From: Microbacterium sp. MYb62
GTDB lineage: Bacteria; Actinomycetota; Actinomycetes; Actinomycetales; Microbacteriaceae
Assembly: GCF_002979475.1 (NCBI RefSeq)
Contig: NZ_PCOY01000011.1
Span: forward strand, 38,418-102,417
Direction of reading: 5' to 3'
Length of the DNA: 64,000 nucleotides
Numbering within the stretch: position 1 is the first letter of the stretch; each line of letters opens with the position of its first letter. A program made the translations under genes and the position numbers. The notes under the pieces were generated by a model, which had not been told where the DNA came from, searched no databases, and was given only the letters and a program-made list of their open reading frames with translations. Shown here one piece after another: positions 35,153-44,403 of the stretch.

Positions 35153-35171
35153 GCGGAACGCACCGTTCCGC
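35153..35171. promoter_or_regulatory. 19-bp perfect inverted repeat in the PTS/mtlR divergent region
   Basis: GCGGAACG-CAC-CGTTCCGC, lying between the EIIB gene (start 35079) and the PRD regulator (start 35247). A related CGTTCC half-site occurs about 20 bp to the left. Position and symmetry fit an operator for a transcription factor, most simply the neighbouring MtlR-like activator. Confidence 0.55.
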
Positions 35172-35246
35172 CCGAGGGTGCCGGGCAGCTGACATCATGG
35201 AGAACACGTCGAGACAGTGCGGTCAGCACGCGGGAAGGGGAGCATC

Positions 35247-37169
35247 ATGTCGCGCCAGCGCCAGGACCAGCTCCTCGCGGCGCTCCTGCGCCAGGAAGGA
35301 TGGGCGACGGCGGCGAGCCTCGCCGACCTGATGGGGGTCACCCCTCGCAGCATCCGGTCCTATGTCGCGGCGCTGAACGCCCGGACGCCCGGTGCCGCGG
35401 TGATCGAGTCGGGCCCGGCCGGCTACCGTGCCGGATCCGGGGCCCGTGGTGCATTGCGGATGCGTCAGAGCGGCGAGTCCGCACCACGGGACCGCCTGCA
35501 CGCGCTCGTGCGACTCCTGCTGGATCAGCCCGCCGGAATAGACGTGTTCGACACCGCCGAGGAGCTGCACGTCAGCGAGGCGACGCTCGAGGCGGATCTG
35601 GTGCGGGTGCGGGGTCTCCTCGACGACACGGATCTCACTCTCGAACGCGACAGGGAGAACGTGCGGTTACGCGGGAACGAGACCGCCCAGAGACGCCTTC
35701 TCAGCAGACTCGCCCATGACGAGATGGACGACGCCTCCTTCCATCCCGAGACCTTCCGTCGTGCGCTCTCCGGATCCGCGGTCGCCGCCAGCGCCGTCGG
35801 GCCCTTCAAGTCCGCCCTGGTGCGCGAACTCGGCGAACTCGGCTACTACGTGAACGAGCTCGCGATCGCCGACGTGCTGCTGCACATCGCGATCGCGGCG
35901 GAACGGGTGGCAGCCGGCCATGCACTGGAATCCTCTCCGTCAGGCGCCCGCGCGGAGATCCCGCGGGTCGGCGCGGTCATCGCCCACCTGGCGGCCGAGC
36001 ACTTCTCCGTCGTCCTCGGCGAAGGAGACAGCGGACACCTCGCGTCGCTCGTGCTCACCCGCATCGTCGCGCCGGGAGAGGACGCCACGCGCGAGGTCGC
36101 GCGCAGCGGCGTGGATCCGATGGTCGAGGCGGCCGTGCGCGCCGAGATCGCGAGAGCAGCCGACGACTTCCAGGTCGACCTCGTGGACGAGACGTTCGTC
36201 CTGCGGCTCGCGCTCCACGTGCAGAACCTGCTGCGACGGGCGGCGGAGAGCGCCCTCACGCGAAACCCCCTCACCCGCTCGCTCAAGACGACCTATCCGA
36301 TGATCTTCGAAGTGGCCGTCTCGATCGCAAGCGGCCTGCACGACCGCGTCGGAACGCCCATCCACGACGATGAGATCGCCTACATCGCCATGCACGTGGG
36401 TGGACGCCTCGAACGCAGTCGCAAAGCCGAGTCGATCCTCACCGCCACGATCGTCTGCCCGGGGTATCACGAACTGCACGAGCTGCTCCGGTCCAGCGTC
36501 GACCGTTCGCTGGGCTCGGCGATCGAGGTCACGACCGTGGTCACGAACGTCGACCCCGACTGGGCGTCGTTCGACACCGACCTCGTGCTCAGCACGATCG
36601 AGCCCGGATCGTCCGGGGACCGTTTCGTGCGCATCCAGCCGTTCCTGACCGATGCCGATGTCGACCGCATCCAGCAGGCTGCGGCTCGGGTTCGGAGGGG
36701 ACGGCGGCTCACCCGCCTGCGCGCGGAGCTCGCCCGCTACTTCCTCGCCGACGCCTACGTCTTCCCGCTGCCGGACGAAGGCGAGGAGGCGATCATCCGC
36801 CGCCTCGGCGGGCTTCTGGTGCAGACGGGACTCGTGGGCGAGGACTACATCGAGAACACCATCGTGCGCGAGCGCATGTCGTCCACCGCATTCACGGATG
36901 CGCTCGCGGTTCCGCACGCACTGCAGATGACCGCGAAGCGCACCGCCATCGCCATCGGAGTGGCCGACGGCTCGGCAGCGTGGGGCGGTGGACGCGTGCA
37001 GGTCGTCGCGCTCGCCGCCTTCAGCGAGAGCGACCGTGCCGCGTTCCAGACCGTGTTCGAGCAGCTGGTCGAGGTGTTCAGCGAACGTGAGAGCGTGCAG
37101 CGGATCGTGCGGCGGGGGACGACGTTCGAGGCGTTCCTCGACGAGCTCGTCGCCGTGATCGACGGCTGA
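35247..37169 (+). CDS. mtlR: PRD/PTS-regulated transcriptional activator (MtlR-like)
   Basis: 640 residues. Domain order by eye: N-terminal HTH (ASLADLMGVTPRSIRSYV, about 20-40), a second HTH-like segment, PRD1 with LHIAIAAER, PRD2 with DDEIAYIAMHVGGRLER, an EIIB-like domain with Cys in ATIVCPGYHE (about 405-490), and a C-terminal EIIA-like domain with His in ALAVPHALQ. This is the architecture of mannitol activators such as Bacillus MtlR, controlled by PTS phosphorylation. GGGAAGGGGAG precedes the ATG; an earlier in-frame start lacks one. It is divergent from the PTS operon and converges on the second HPr gene. Confidence 0.88.
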   Translation: MSRQRQDQLLAALLRQEGWATAASLADLMGVTPRSIRSYVAALNARTPGAAVIESGPAGYRAGSGARGALRMRQSGESAPRDRLHALVRLLLDQPAGIDVFDTAEELHVSEATLEADLVRVRGLLDDTDLTLERDRENVRLRGNETAQRRLLSRLAHDEMDDASFHPETFRRALSGSAVAASAVGPFKSALVRELGELGYYVNELAIADVLLHIAIAAERVAAGHALESSPSGARAEIPRVGAVIAHLAAEHFSVVLGEGDSGHLASLVLTRIVAPGEDATREVARSGVDPMVEAAVRAEIARAADDFQVDLVDETFVLRLALHVQNLLRRAAESALTRNPLTRSLKTTYPMIFEVAVSIASGLHDRVGTPIHDDEIAYIAMHVGGRLERSRKAESILTATIVCPGYHELHELLRSSVDRSLGSAIEVTTVVTNVDPDWASFDTDLVLSTIEPGSSGDRFVRIQPFLTDADVDRIQQAAARVRRGRRLTRLRAELARYFLADAYVFPLPDEGEEAIIRRLGGLLVQTGLVGEDYIENTIVRERMSSTAFTDALAVPHALQMTAKRTAIAIGVADGSAAWGGGRVQVVALAAFSESDRAAFQTVFEQLVEVFSERESVQRIVRRGTTFEAFLDELVAVIDG

Positions 37170-37178
37170 CCGCGGCAC

Positions 37179-37442
37179 TCACTCGCGGGGTGCGAGCACC
37201 TCGGCGAGCTGATCGAGCACAGCCTCGGACGTGTCCGATGCGGCCGTCTCGAGTACCACGGCATCACCCGAGGCGATCCCGAGATCCATCACCGCCAGCA
37301 CGCTGCTGAGGTCGACGGTGGTGCCGTCGGCGGTGCGCAGGGTCACCGTCTCGGCATGCGACTGGGCGAGCCGGACGAGCTCCGCGACCGGACGGGCGTG
37401 CACACCGTTGTGCGCGCTGACGATGACGCGTCGGACCGGCAT
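37179..37442 (-). CDS. HPr-family phosphocarrier protein (second copy)
   Basis: 87 residues, HPr length. His15 in AHNGVHARPVAEL; the Ser region reads LSSVLAVMDLGIASGD. It is diverged from the 93-residue HPr of the PTS operon. It is the last gene of a group with a phosphohexomutase (2 nt upstream) and purine nucleoside phosphorylase, so its role may differ, as with the Crh or DhaM-type HPr paralogues. Its stop is 9 nt from that of mtlR (convergent). Confidence 0.87.
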   Translation of the reverse strand: MPVRRVIVSAHNGVHARPVAELVRLAQSHAETVTLRTADGTTVDLSSVLAVMDLGIASGDAVVLETAASDTSEAVLDQLAEVLAPRE

Positions 37443-37444
37443 GC

Positions 37445-39115
37445 TCAGGAACGCTCGTCCAACAGCGAGCGGACCCCTGCTTCGAGTTCCGCCACGGCTT
37501 CGCGCGCACCCGGTGCGGACTCCGCGCGGGCGTCGATGTAGACCTTGAGCTTGGGTTCGGTGCCGCTCGGACGCACGATCACACGGGAGTCGTCGACCAA
37601 CCGGTACCGCAGCACGTCGCCGGAGGGTCGGCCTGGCGCCGCCTGCAGAAGATCCTCCGCCGAGGCGATCGAACGTCCGGCGATGTGCGTCGGCGGGAGC
37701 GTGCGCAGCGCGAGCATGACGTCGCCGATCACGGCGAGGTCTTCGACGCGCACCGACACCTGGCCGCTCGCGAAGTGGCCGTAGGTCTCGCCCAGCTCGT
37801 CGAGCAGATCGACGAGCGTGGCCCCGCGGTCGCGGGCCTCGGCTGCGAGGCCGAGGATGGCGACCGCTGCCGACACGCCGTCCTTGTCGCGCACGGTCTC
37901 CGGATTCACCAGATAGCCCAGGGCCTCCTCGAACCCGAACACGATGCCGGGGGCGCGGGAGATCCATTTGAAGCCGGTGAGGGTCTCGTGGAAGTCCAGT
38001 CCGTGGTGGGCCGCGACGACTCCGAGGCCGGGGGAGGAGACGAGGGAGCACGCGAGCGAGGCTCCGGGCGTGCCGGCCGCAGCACGCGCTGCCCGCGCGC
38101 CGAGGAGGAGGCCGACCTCGTTGCCGGTGAGACGGCGCCAGCCGTCTGCCGCGGAGGCGTCGGGGACGGCGACCGCCAGCCGATCGGCATCGGGGTCGTT
38201 GGCGAGGATGAAGTCCGCCTTCACGCGACGGGCCCTGGCGAAGGAGAGATCCATCGCCCCCGGCTCTTCCGGGTTCGGGAAGGACACCGTGCGGAAGGTG
38301 GCGTCGGGGGTGAGCTGCTCGTCGACGACGAACGGCTGCGGGTACCCGGCATCCTTCACGATGCGGGACAGCGTCTCCCATCCGACCCCGTGCATCGCCG
38401 TGTACACCCAGCGCATCCCGGTGGTGCCTGCAGGTGCGGGGGCCACGGCGGCGGTCGCGGCGATGTAGGCCTCGACGACCTCTTCGCCGGCGGTCTCGTA
38501 GTCCGTGGAGCGGGGCAGCGCGGCGACCGAGCCGGCATCCGCCGTGCGCTGGATATGCGCGGCGATCTCGGCATCCGCCGGTGCGACGATCTGCGATCCC
38601 TGGTCGGCGCCGCCGAGGTACACCTTGTAGCCGTTGTCGTTGGGCGGGTTGTGGCTCGCGGTCACCATCACACCGGCGTCGGCGCCGAAGTGGCGCACAG
38701 CGAAGGCGAGGACGGGCGTCGGCAGCAGGCGGGGGAGCAGAATCGCACGAAGGCCGGCGCCGGCGAACAGCTCGGCGGAATCGGTCGCGAACACGCGGGA
38801 ATTGCGGCGGCCGTCGTAGCCGATCACGACCGTCGGGGTGCCGCCGTCGGACTTCTCACGCAGATATGCGGCGAACCCGGCCGCGGCCTGAGCGACCAGC
38901 ACCCGGTTCATCCGATTGCTCCCGGCGCCGAGCTCACCGCGGAGCCCGGCGGTTCCGAAGGCGAGGCGCGCGCCGAAACGGTCGTCCAGGTCGGTGATCG
39001 CCTCCTCGTCGCCGGCGGCGGCCCGAGTGATCACGCCGGCGAGCTCGTCGCGCGTCTCGTGATCCGGGTCCTGGCGCAGCCAGGCGCGGGCCTGTGCGAG
39101 CCGCTCCTCGTTCAC
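37445..39115 (-). CDS. Phosphoglucomutase/phosphomannomutase
   Basis: 556 residues, alpha-D-phosphohexomutase family. Active serine loop VTASHNPPNDNGYK, metal loop NDPDADRLAVAV, sugar-specificity loop GFKWI..GFEEALGY and phosphate-binding PSGTEPKLKVY. The length and the GFEEALGY motif fit the PGM2/PgcA-like subgroup, which can also act on pentose or deoxyribose phosphates. That would link it to the nucleoside phosphorylase, whose stop overlaps its start by 4 nt. Glucose/mannose versus pentose phosphate cannot be settled here. Confidence 0.92.
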   Translation of the reverse strand: MNEERLAQARAWLRQDPDHETRDELAGVITRAAAGDEEAITDLDDRFGARLAFGTAGLRGELGAGSNRMNRVLVAQAAAGFAAYLREKSDGGTPTVVIGYDGRRNSRVFATDSAELFAGAGLRAILLPRLLPTPVLAFAVRHFGADAGVMVTASHNPPNDNGYKVYLGGADQGSQIVAPADAEIAAHIQRTADAGSVAALPRSTDYETAGEEVVEAYIAATAAVAPAPAGTTGMRWVYTAMHGVGWETLSRIVKDAGYPQPFVVDEQLTPDATFRTVSFPNPEEPGAMDLSFARARRVKADFILANDPDADRLAVAVPDASAADGWRRLTGNEVGLLLGARAARAAAGTPGASLACSLVSSPGLGVVAAHHGLDFHETLTGFKWISRAPGIVFGFEEALGYLVNPETVRDKDGVSAAVAILGLAAEARDRGATLVDLLDELGETYGHFASGQVSVRVEDLAVIGDVMLALRTLPPTHIAGRSIASAEDLLQAAPGRPSGDVLRYRLVDDSRVIVRPSGTEPKLKVYIDARAESAPGAREAVAELEAGVRSLLDERS

Positions 39116-39945
39116 AGGGCCTCGACCACCCTGGCCAGGAGAGCGGAGATCACCGGCTCGGCCTCACGTCCGGCCTCGATCACCTCGGCGTGGCTGAGAG
39201 GCGTCTGCTGGATGCCGGCTGCGAGGTTCGTGATGAGGGAGAAGCCGAGGATCTCCATGCCGGCCTCGCGGGCGGCGATCGCCTCGAGCGCGGTCGACAT
39301 GCCGACGATGTGACCGCCGATGTGCTTGGCCATCTGGACCTCGGCCGGGGTCTCGTAGTGCGGGCCGCGGAACTGCGTGTACACACCCTCGTCGAGCATG
39401 GGATCGATGCTGCGGGCGATGTCACGCAGGCGCTTCGAATAGAGGTCGGTGAGGTCGACGAACGTGGCACCCTCGAGGGGAGAGTCCGCGGTGAGGTTGA
39501 TGTGGTCGCTGATGAGGACGGGCTGGCCGGGCGTCCAGGTCTCGCGGATCCCTCCGGCGCCGTTCGTCAGCACCATGATCTTGGCTCCCGTGGCGGCGGC
39601 GGTGCGGACGCTGTGCACGACGCGTCGCACGCCGTGGTCCTCGTAGTAGTGGGTGCGCGCGCCGATGACGAGGACGTTCTTGCCCCCGGGGGTGCGGATG
39701 CTGCGCAGAGTGCCGACGTGGCCCTCGAGCGCCGGCTTGGAGAAACCGGTGACCTCGGTCGCGGGGATGGTCGCGACGGTCTCGCCCAGGATGTCGGCGG
39801 CCTTGCCCCAGCCGCTGCCGAGCGTCAGGGCGATGTCGTGATTCTCGACGCCTGTCAGACGCGCGATGTCGGCCGCGGCCTGTGCGGCGACCTCGAACGG
39901 GTTCGCGGTCGGGTCGTCGAGAGGGTTGCTGTGCGTTTCGGGCAT
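39112..39945 (-). CDS. punA: Purine nucleoside phosphorylase (trimeric type)
   Basis: 277 residues. It cleaves inosine and guanosine with phosphate. Family segments: LGSGWGKAAD, FSKPALEGHVGTL, ARTHYYEDH, TNGAGGI, GVYTQFRGPHYETPAEV and GMSTALEAIAARE. It complements the Add/DeoA/Cdd set at 20.6-23.5 kb. The start is supported by a TAGAGT box 6 nt upstream. It is divergent from the LpdA-like gene with 57 bp between start codons. Confidence 0.95.
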   Translation of the reverse strand: MPETHSNPLDDPTANPFEVAAQAAADIARLTGVENHDIALTLGSGWGKAADILGETVATIPATEVTGFSKPALEGHVGTLRSIRTPGGKNVLVIGARTHYYEDHGVRRVVHSVRTAAATGAKIMVLTNGAGGIRETWTPGQPVLISDHINLTADSPLEGATFVDLTDLYSKRLRDIARSIDPMLDEGVYTQFRGPHYETPAEVQMAKHIGGHIVGMSTALEAIAAREAGMEILGFSLITNLAAGIQQTPLSHAEVIEAGREAEPVISALLARVVEAL

Positions 39946-39951
39946 GGATCC

Positions 39952-39957
39952 ACTCTA
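39952..39957 (-). promoter_or_regulatory. Leaderless -10 box for purine nucleoside phosphorylase
   Basis: TAGAGT on the minus strand, 6 nt before the ATG at 39945. Confidence 0.55.
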
Positions 39958-40002
39958 GGAAGGTGCAGGCTCGGGGGCCAGGATTGGGGAAGAATGGATT
40001 CC

Positions 40003-41442
40003 ATGTCTTCCACCACTTTCGAGCGCACTCAGCGCGTCGCCGTCCTCGGCGGCGGTCCCGGCGGTTACGAGGCGGCCCTCGCGGCGGCCCAGCTGGGGGC
40101 CGAGGTCACCCTGGTCGAGCGTGTGGGGGTCGGGGGATCGGCGGTCCTCACCGACGTCGTGCCCTCGAAGAGCCTGATCGCCACCGCGGATGCCGCCGTC
40201 GCGATCTCGGAGGCGAGCGACCTCGGCGTGAACTTCTACGCCAAGGGAGACCACTCCAGGCCTCTCAAGCCGGAGATCGCGATCAACCTCGCGGCCGTGA
40301 ACAAGCGCCTCCTCGCGCTCGCGGGCCAGCAGTCCGAGGACATGCGTGCGACGCTCCTCGAAGCCGGAGTGCGCATCCTGTCCGGCCACGGCCGGCTGGA
40401 GGGCCCCACCGCGATCATCGTGTCGACGGGCCAGGGCGGCACGGACTTCGACCGCGTGGAGGCCGACACGATCATCGTGGCCGTCGGCGCCTCGCCACGC
40501 GAGCTCGACTCGGCCAAGCCCGATGGCAAGCGCATCCTGACCTGGACGCAGCTGTACGACATGAAGGCCCTCCCCGAGCACCTCATCGTGGTCGGGTCCG
40601 GCGTCACCGGTGCGGAGTTCGCCTCCGCCTACATGAACCTGGGCGCGAAGGTCACGCTCATCTCCAGCCGCGAGCAGGTGCTCCCCGGGGAGGACAAGGA
40701 CGCGGCGAGCGTGCTGGAGAAGGTGTTCAAGCGCGGCGGCATGCAGGTGCTCTCGAAGTCCCGCGCCGACAAGGTCGAGGTCACGGACGACGGCGTCACG
40801 GTCACGCTGTCCGACGGCCGCACCGTCGACGGCAGCCACTGCCTCATGGCCGTCGGGTCCATCCCGAACACCGCGGGCATCGGCCTCGAGGAGGCAGGCG
40901 TCGAGCTCGACGAGTCCGGGCACGTGCGCGTGAACCGGGTCGCACGCACCTCGGTGCCGAACGTCTACGCGGTCGGCGACTGCACGAACTTCTTCCCGCT
41001 GGCATCCGTCGCCTCGATGCAGGGGCGCACGGCCGTCTTCCACGCCCTCGGCGACATCGTGATCCCGCTCGAGCAGATCAAGATCACCTCGAACATCTTC
41101 ACGGCGCCCGAGATCGCCACCGTCGGGTACGGCGAGAAGGATGTCGAGGACGGTGTGGCCGACGGCCTGGTCTACAAGCTCCCGCTCGCGGCGAACCCGC
41201 GCGCGAAGATGATGGGCATCAAGGACGGCTTCGTCAAGCTCATCGCGCGCAAGGGGTCGGGCACCGTGATCGGCGGCGTGATCGTCGCTCCGAAGGCTTC
41301 CGAGCTGATCTACCCGATCGCGGTCGCCGTGGAGCGCCGTCTCACGGTCGACCAGGTCTCGCGGGTCTTCGCGGCGTATCCTTCGCTCTCCAGCAGCATC
41401 ACCGATGCGAGCAGGGCGATGCACCTCGTCAACATCTCGTAG
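40003..41442 (+). CDS. LpdA-like NAD(P)H-quinone dehydrogenase (flavoprotein disulfide reductase family)
   Basis: 479 residues. FAD site VAVLGGGPGGYEAALAAAQLG; NAD site IVVGSGVTGAEFASAYMNLG; FAD-closing TSVPNVYAVGDCT; C-terminal dimerisation region. The redox-active CxxxxC of lipoamide dehydrogenases is replaced by GGSAVLTDVVPSKSL, as in mycobacterial LpdA (Rv3303c), which reduces quinones rather than disulfides. The ATG at 40003 is chosen because a weak AAGAAT box lies 7 nt before it; an ATG at 39994 is the alternative. Confidence 0.9.
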   Translation: MSSTTFERTQRVAVLGGGPGGYEAALAAAQLGAEVTLVERVGVGGSAVLTDVVPSKSLIATADAAVAISEASDLGVNFYAKGDHSRPLKPEIAINLAAVNKRLLALAGQQSEDMRATLLEAGVRILSGHGRLEGPTAIIVSTGQGGTDFDRVEADTIIVAVGASPRELDSAKPDGKRILTWTQLYDMKALPEHLIVVGSGVTGAEFASAYMNLGAKVTLISSREQVLPGEDKDAASVLEKVFKRGGMQVLSKSRADKVEVTDDGVTVTLSDGRTVDGSHCLMAVGSIPNTAGIGLEEAGVELDESGHVRVNRVARTSVPNVYAVGDCTNFFPLASVASMQGRTAVFHALGDIVIPLEQIKITSNIFTAPEIATVGYGEKDVEDGVADGLVYKLPLAANPRAKMMGIKDGFVKLIARKGSGTVIGGVIVAPKASELIYPIAVAVERRLTVDQVSRVFAAYPSLSSSITDASRAMHLVNIS

Positions 41443-41561
41443 GTCGACGAGACGAGGGGGCGCAGCCGGTATCGTCGTCGGCGGTGACGGGACCGGCGCG
41501 AGGCTGACTGCGCTCCTTCTTCGACCGGATTCCGGCGCGCAGTCTGCTTCGAATGCGCTGC

Positions 41562-41567
41562 GATAAT
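41562..41567 (+). promoter_or_regulatory. Extended -10 promoter candidate
   Basis: TGC-GATAAT, an extended -10 matching consensus closely, about 58 nt before the membrane-protein start at 41625. It is one of the few promoters here that predicts a real 5' leader. Confidence 0.45.
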
Positions 41568-41624
41568 GGTGGCCGTGCCGCCTTCTGTCGCTGAACTGTC
41601 GCTCGTCGTCGCGGGAGGGGTGCA

Positions 41625-42506
41625 GTGACGGATCCGTTCACATCGCCAGTGCTGCAGGAATGGCCGGCGAAGTGGGGTGAACGTCGACCCCGACGCAATA
41701 CCGGCATGCTCTGGCTTGGCCTCGCCCTCATCGTGGCCGCAGCCGCCATGGTCGGGTTCTCGGGTGGCGCCGCCGGCCCGCTGTGGTCGGGCGCGTTCAT
41801 CGCCCTGTTCGCTCTGACGGCATTGGCAGTCGCGGCACGCAGACCGTTCGTCGAGGGGCGCGCGCGCCCGGTCGATGCGTCCACGCTGACGCGCGGGCGG
41901 GTGTCGAGCCCTGATGCACGAGTGCACTTCGTGCCGGAGCGGCGTCCGGGGATCGTCACCCTGCTGCTGTGCGTCCTGTGGGCACTCGTGCTCATGGCCG
42001 CGACGGTCGTGGCGATCAGGATCGGGCTGACCGGGCGGCCGGAGGCCTTCCTCGGTGTCGCGGTGCTCGCAGCGACCGCCGCGCTGTTCGCCTACGCGGC
42101 CGTGCGCGCGGGCATCACGCAGTACCGCTCCGATTCCTTCGGGCGTCGACCCATCGGGCTGGGTATGGGCCCGGACGGCGTGCTCCTGATGCGTGCCACC
42201 GAGACCCTGTACGTGCCGTGGAGCGCGATCCGCCGCGTGGAGCCGGACCTAACCGAACAGCGTCGCGGCATGGACGGGCTCCCGCTCATCCGACTCCGCG
42301 TGGATCCGCGCCGCGTGACCGCGTCCGACGGGATGCGTGCTCCCGAAACGGTCACCGTGGCCCCGGCGATGCTGAAGACCCATCCGCAGGTCGTCTGGTC
42401 GGCACTGCGTGGTTTCCACGATTCGCCCTCGACACGCGCCGCCCTCGGCACACCGACGGGGCAGCGGCTGTTCGACGAGTGGTGCGCGTCCGCGCCCGCA
42501 GACTGA
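41625..42506 (+). CDS. Membrane protein with PH-like C-terminal domain, unknown function
   Basis: 293 residues, GTG start with GGGAGGGG upstream. Two pairs of helices are visible (MLWLGLALIVAAAAMVGF with LWSGAFIALFALTALAVAA; IVTLLLCVLWALVLMAATVV with AFLGVAVLAATAALFAYAA). They are followed by a soluble domain beginning GMGPDGVLLMRATETLYVPWSAIRRVEP, which resembles bacterial PH-like domains. No function can be assigned. It converges on accA3 and shares a bidirectional terminator with it. Confidence 0.72.
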   Translation: MTDPFTSPVLQEWPAKWGERRPRRNTGMLWLGLALIVAAAAMVGFSGGAAGPLWSGAFIALFALTALAVAARRPFVEGRARPVDASTLTRGRVSSPDARVHFVPERRPGIVTLLLCVLWALVLMAATVVAIRIGLTGRPEAFLGVAVLAATAALFAYAAVRAGITQYRSDSFGRRPIGLGMGPDGVLLMRATETLYVPWSAIRRVEPDLTEQRRGMDGLPLIRLRVDPRRVTASDGMRAPETVTVAPAMLKTHPQVVWSALRGFHDSPSTRAALGTPTGQRLFDEWCASAPAD

Positions 42507-42507
42507 C

Positions 42508-42553
42508 GAATGAAGAAGGCCCCCACCTCTTGAGGCGGGGGCCTTCTTCATTC
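42508..42553. terminator. Bidirectional terminator between the PH-like membrane protein and accA3
   Basis: Arms 42508-42529 and 42532-42553 pair over about 22 bp with one mismatch. The left arm starts GAATGAAGAAGG, so transcripts from either side end in a UUCUUC-type stretch. It lies between two convergent stop codons. Confidence 0.88.
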
Positions 42554-42558
42554 TGCGG

Positions 42559-44325
42559 TCAGCTGATCGTGAGCAGCTGGTGTCCTGCGGAGACCGTCGC
42601 TCCGGCATCCGCGTTGATGTTGCCGATGATGCCGTCCTTGTGCGCCTGCAGCGGCTGCTCCATCTTCATGGCCTCGAGCACGACGACCAGGTCGCCCTTG
42701 ACGACCTGCTGTCCGTCGGCGACGGCGATCTTGACGACGGTCGCCTGCATCGGCGACTTGACCGCGTCACCGGATGCTCCGGCGTTGGCCGTGGTGGCGT
42801 GGCTGCGGCGCGACGGCGGAACGGCGGCAGGGCGTCCTGCGGTGCCGGCGGCGACGGCGACGCGATCGGGCAGGCTCACCTCCAGGCGCTTGCCGGACAC
42901 CTCGACGACGACCGTGTGACGCGCTTCGGCGGAGGTCGGGGCCTCGAGCTCGCCGTCCCACGCCGGGATGTCGTTGACGAATTCGGTCTCGATCCAGCGC
43001 GTGAAGACGCCGAACTCGCCGTTCTCGGCCGTGAACGCGGGATCGCGCACGACCTTGCGGTGGAACGGGATGACGGTGGGGAGCCCCGCGACCTCGAACT
43101 CGTCGAGTGCGCGACGCGAGCGCTCGAGCGCTTCCGCCCGGTCCTTGCCCGTCACGATGATCTTCGCGAGCAGCGAGTCGAATGCGCCGGAGACTGAGTC
43201 GCCCGCCGTGACACCGGAGTCGAGACGGATGCCTGGACCTCCGAATGTCTTGAACACGTGGATCGGGCCGGGCTGGGGCAGGAATCCGCGACCCGGGTCT
43301 TCGCCGTTGATGCGGAACTCGATCGAGTGCCCCTGGGGTTCCGGGTCGGCGTAGTCGATGGTGCCGCCAGCGGCGATGCGGAACTGCTCGCGCACCAGGT
43401 CGATGCCGGTGACCTCTTCGGAGACCGGGTGCTCGACCTGCAGGCGGGTGTTCACCTCGAGGAACGAGACCGTGCCGTCGGCGCCGATCAGGAACTCGCA
43501 GGTGCCAGCGCCGACGTAGCCGACCTCCTTGAGGATGGCTTTGGAAGCGGAGTACAGCAGGTCGTTCTGCTCCTCCGTGAGGAACGGCGCCGGTGCCTCC
43601 TCGACGAGCTTCTGGTGGCGGCGCTGCAGCGAGCAGTCGCGTGTGGAGATCACGACGACGTTGCCTTCGGCGTCGGCCAGGCACTGGGTCTCGACATGAC
43701 GCGGCTTGTCGAGGTACTTCTCGACGAAGCACTCGCCACGACCGAAGGCGGTGACCGCCTCGCGGGTGGCGGACTCGAAGAGCTCCGCGACCTCGTCCAG
43801 CTCGCGGGCGACCTTGAGGCCGCGGCCGCCGCCGCCGTACGCCGCCTTGATGGCGATCGGCAGGCCGAACTCCTTCGCGAAGGCGATGACCTCATCGGCT
43901 CCGGCGACGGGGCCGGGCGTGCCGGGAGCGAGGGGAGCGCCGACCTTCTCGGCGACGTGACGCGCGGTCACCTTGTCGCCGAGAGCCTCGATCGCATCCG
44001 GTGACGGGCCGATCCAGGTCATACCCGCATTGATGACCGCGCGCGCGAACTCGGCGTTCTCGGCGAGGAAGCCGTATCCGGGGTGCACGGCATCGGCACC
44101 GGCACGACGGGCGATCGAGAGGATCTTCTCGATCTGGAGGTAGGTCTCGGCGCTGGTCGAGCCTCCGAGTGCATAGGCCTCGTCGGCGAGACGGGTGTGG
44201 AGGGCATCACGGTCCTGGTCGGCGTAGACGGCGACCGAGGCGATCCCGGAGTCACGGGCGGCGCGGATGATGCGGACGGCGATCTCGCCGCGGTTGGCGA
44301 TGAGCACCTTGGCGATAGCAGGCAT
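42559..44325 (-). CDS. accA3: Acyl-CoA carboxylase alpha subunit (biotin carboxylase + BCCP)
   Basis: 588 residues. Biotin carboxylase domain (1 to about 450): [18 protein letters not shown]-grasp [30 protein letters not shown] and [12 protein letters not shown]. After a linker, the C-terminal BCCP domain has VLEAMKMEQ with biotinylated Lys554. It carboxylates biotin for acetyl- or propionyl-CoA carboxylase with AccD5/AccE. The start [14 protein letters not shown] is supported by TAGGCT 7 nt upstream. The gene order accD5-accE-maf-accA3 is the usual actinobacterial one but is interrupted here. Confidence 0.96.
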   Translation of the reverse strand: MPAIAKVLIANRGEIAVRIIRAARDSGIASVAVYADQDRDALHTRLADEAYALGGSTSAETYLQIEKILSIARRAGADAVHPGYGFLAENAEFARAVINAGMTWIGPSPDAIEALGDKVTARHVAEKVGAPLAPGTPGPVAGADEVIAFAKEFGLPIAIKAAYGGGGRGLKVARELDEVAELFESATREAVTAFGRGECFVEKYLDKPRHVETQCLADAEGNVVVISTRDCSLQRRHQKLVEEAPAPFLTEEQNDLLYSASKAILKEVGYVGAGTCEFLIGADGTVSFLEVNTRLQVEHPVSEEVTGIDLVREQFRIAAGGTIDYADPEPQGHSIEFRINGEDPGRGFLPQPGPIHVFKTFGGPGIRLDSGVTAGDSVSGAFDSLLAKIIVTGKDRAEALERSRRALDEFEVAGLPTVIPFHRKVVRDPAFTAENGEFGVFTRWIETEFVNDIPAWDGELEAPTSAEARHTVVVEVSGKRLEVSLPDRVAVAAGTAGRPAAVPPSRRSHATTANAGASGDAVKSPMQATVVKIAVADGQQVVKGDLVVVLEAMKMEQPLQAHKDGIIGNINADAGATVSAGHQLLTIS

Positions 44326-44332
44326 GGTTGCC

Positions 44333-44338
44333 AGCCTA
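44333..44338 (-). promoter_or_regulatory. Leaderless -10 box for accA3
   Basis: TAGGCT on the minus strand, 7 nt before the ATG at 44325. An imperfect hairpin (arms 44365-44374 and 44392-44404) just upstream may end the maf transcript. Confidence 0.55.
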
Positions 44339-44403
44339 GCGAGTAGGACCTTGATCCTTTTGACGACTCTCCACAAGAAAGACGGGAAAACGTGGAGGAG
44401 AGT

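Noticed and set aside
39094..40002. Upstream extension of the LpdA-like gene through the PNP region
   Set aside because: It is the antisense shadow of purine nucleoside phosphorylase. The -10 spacing supports 40003.
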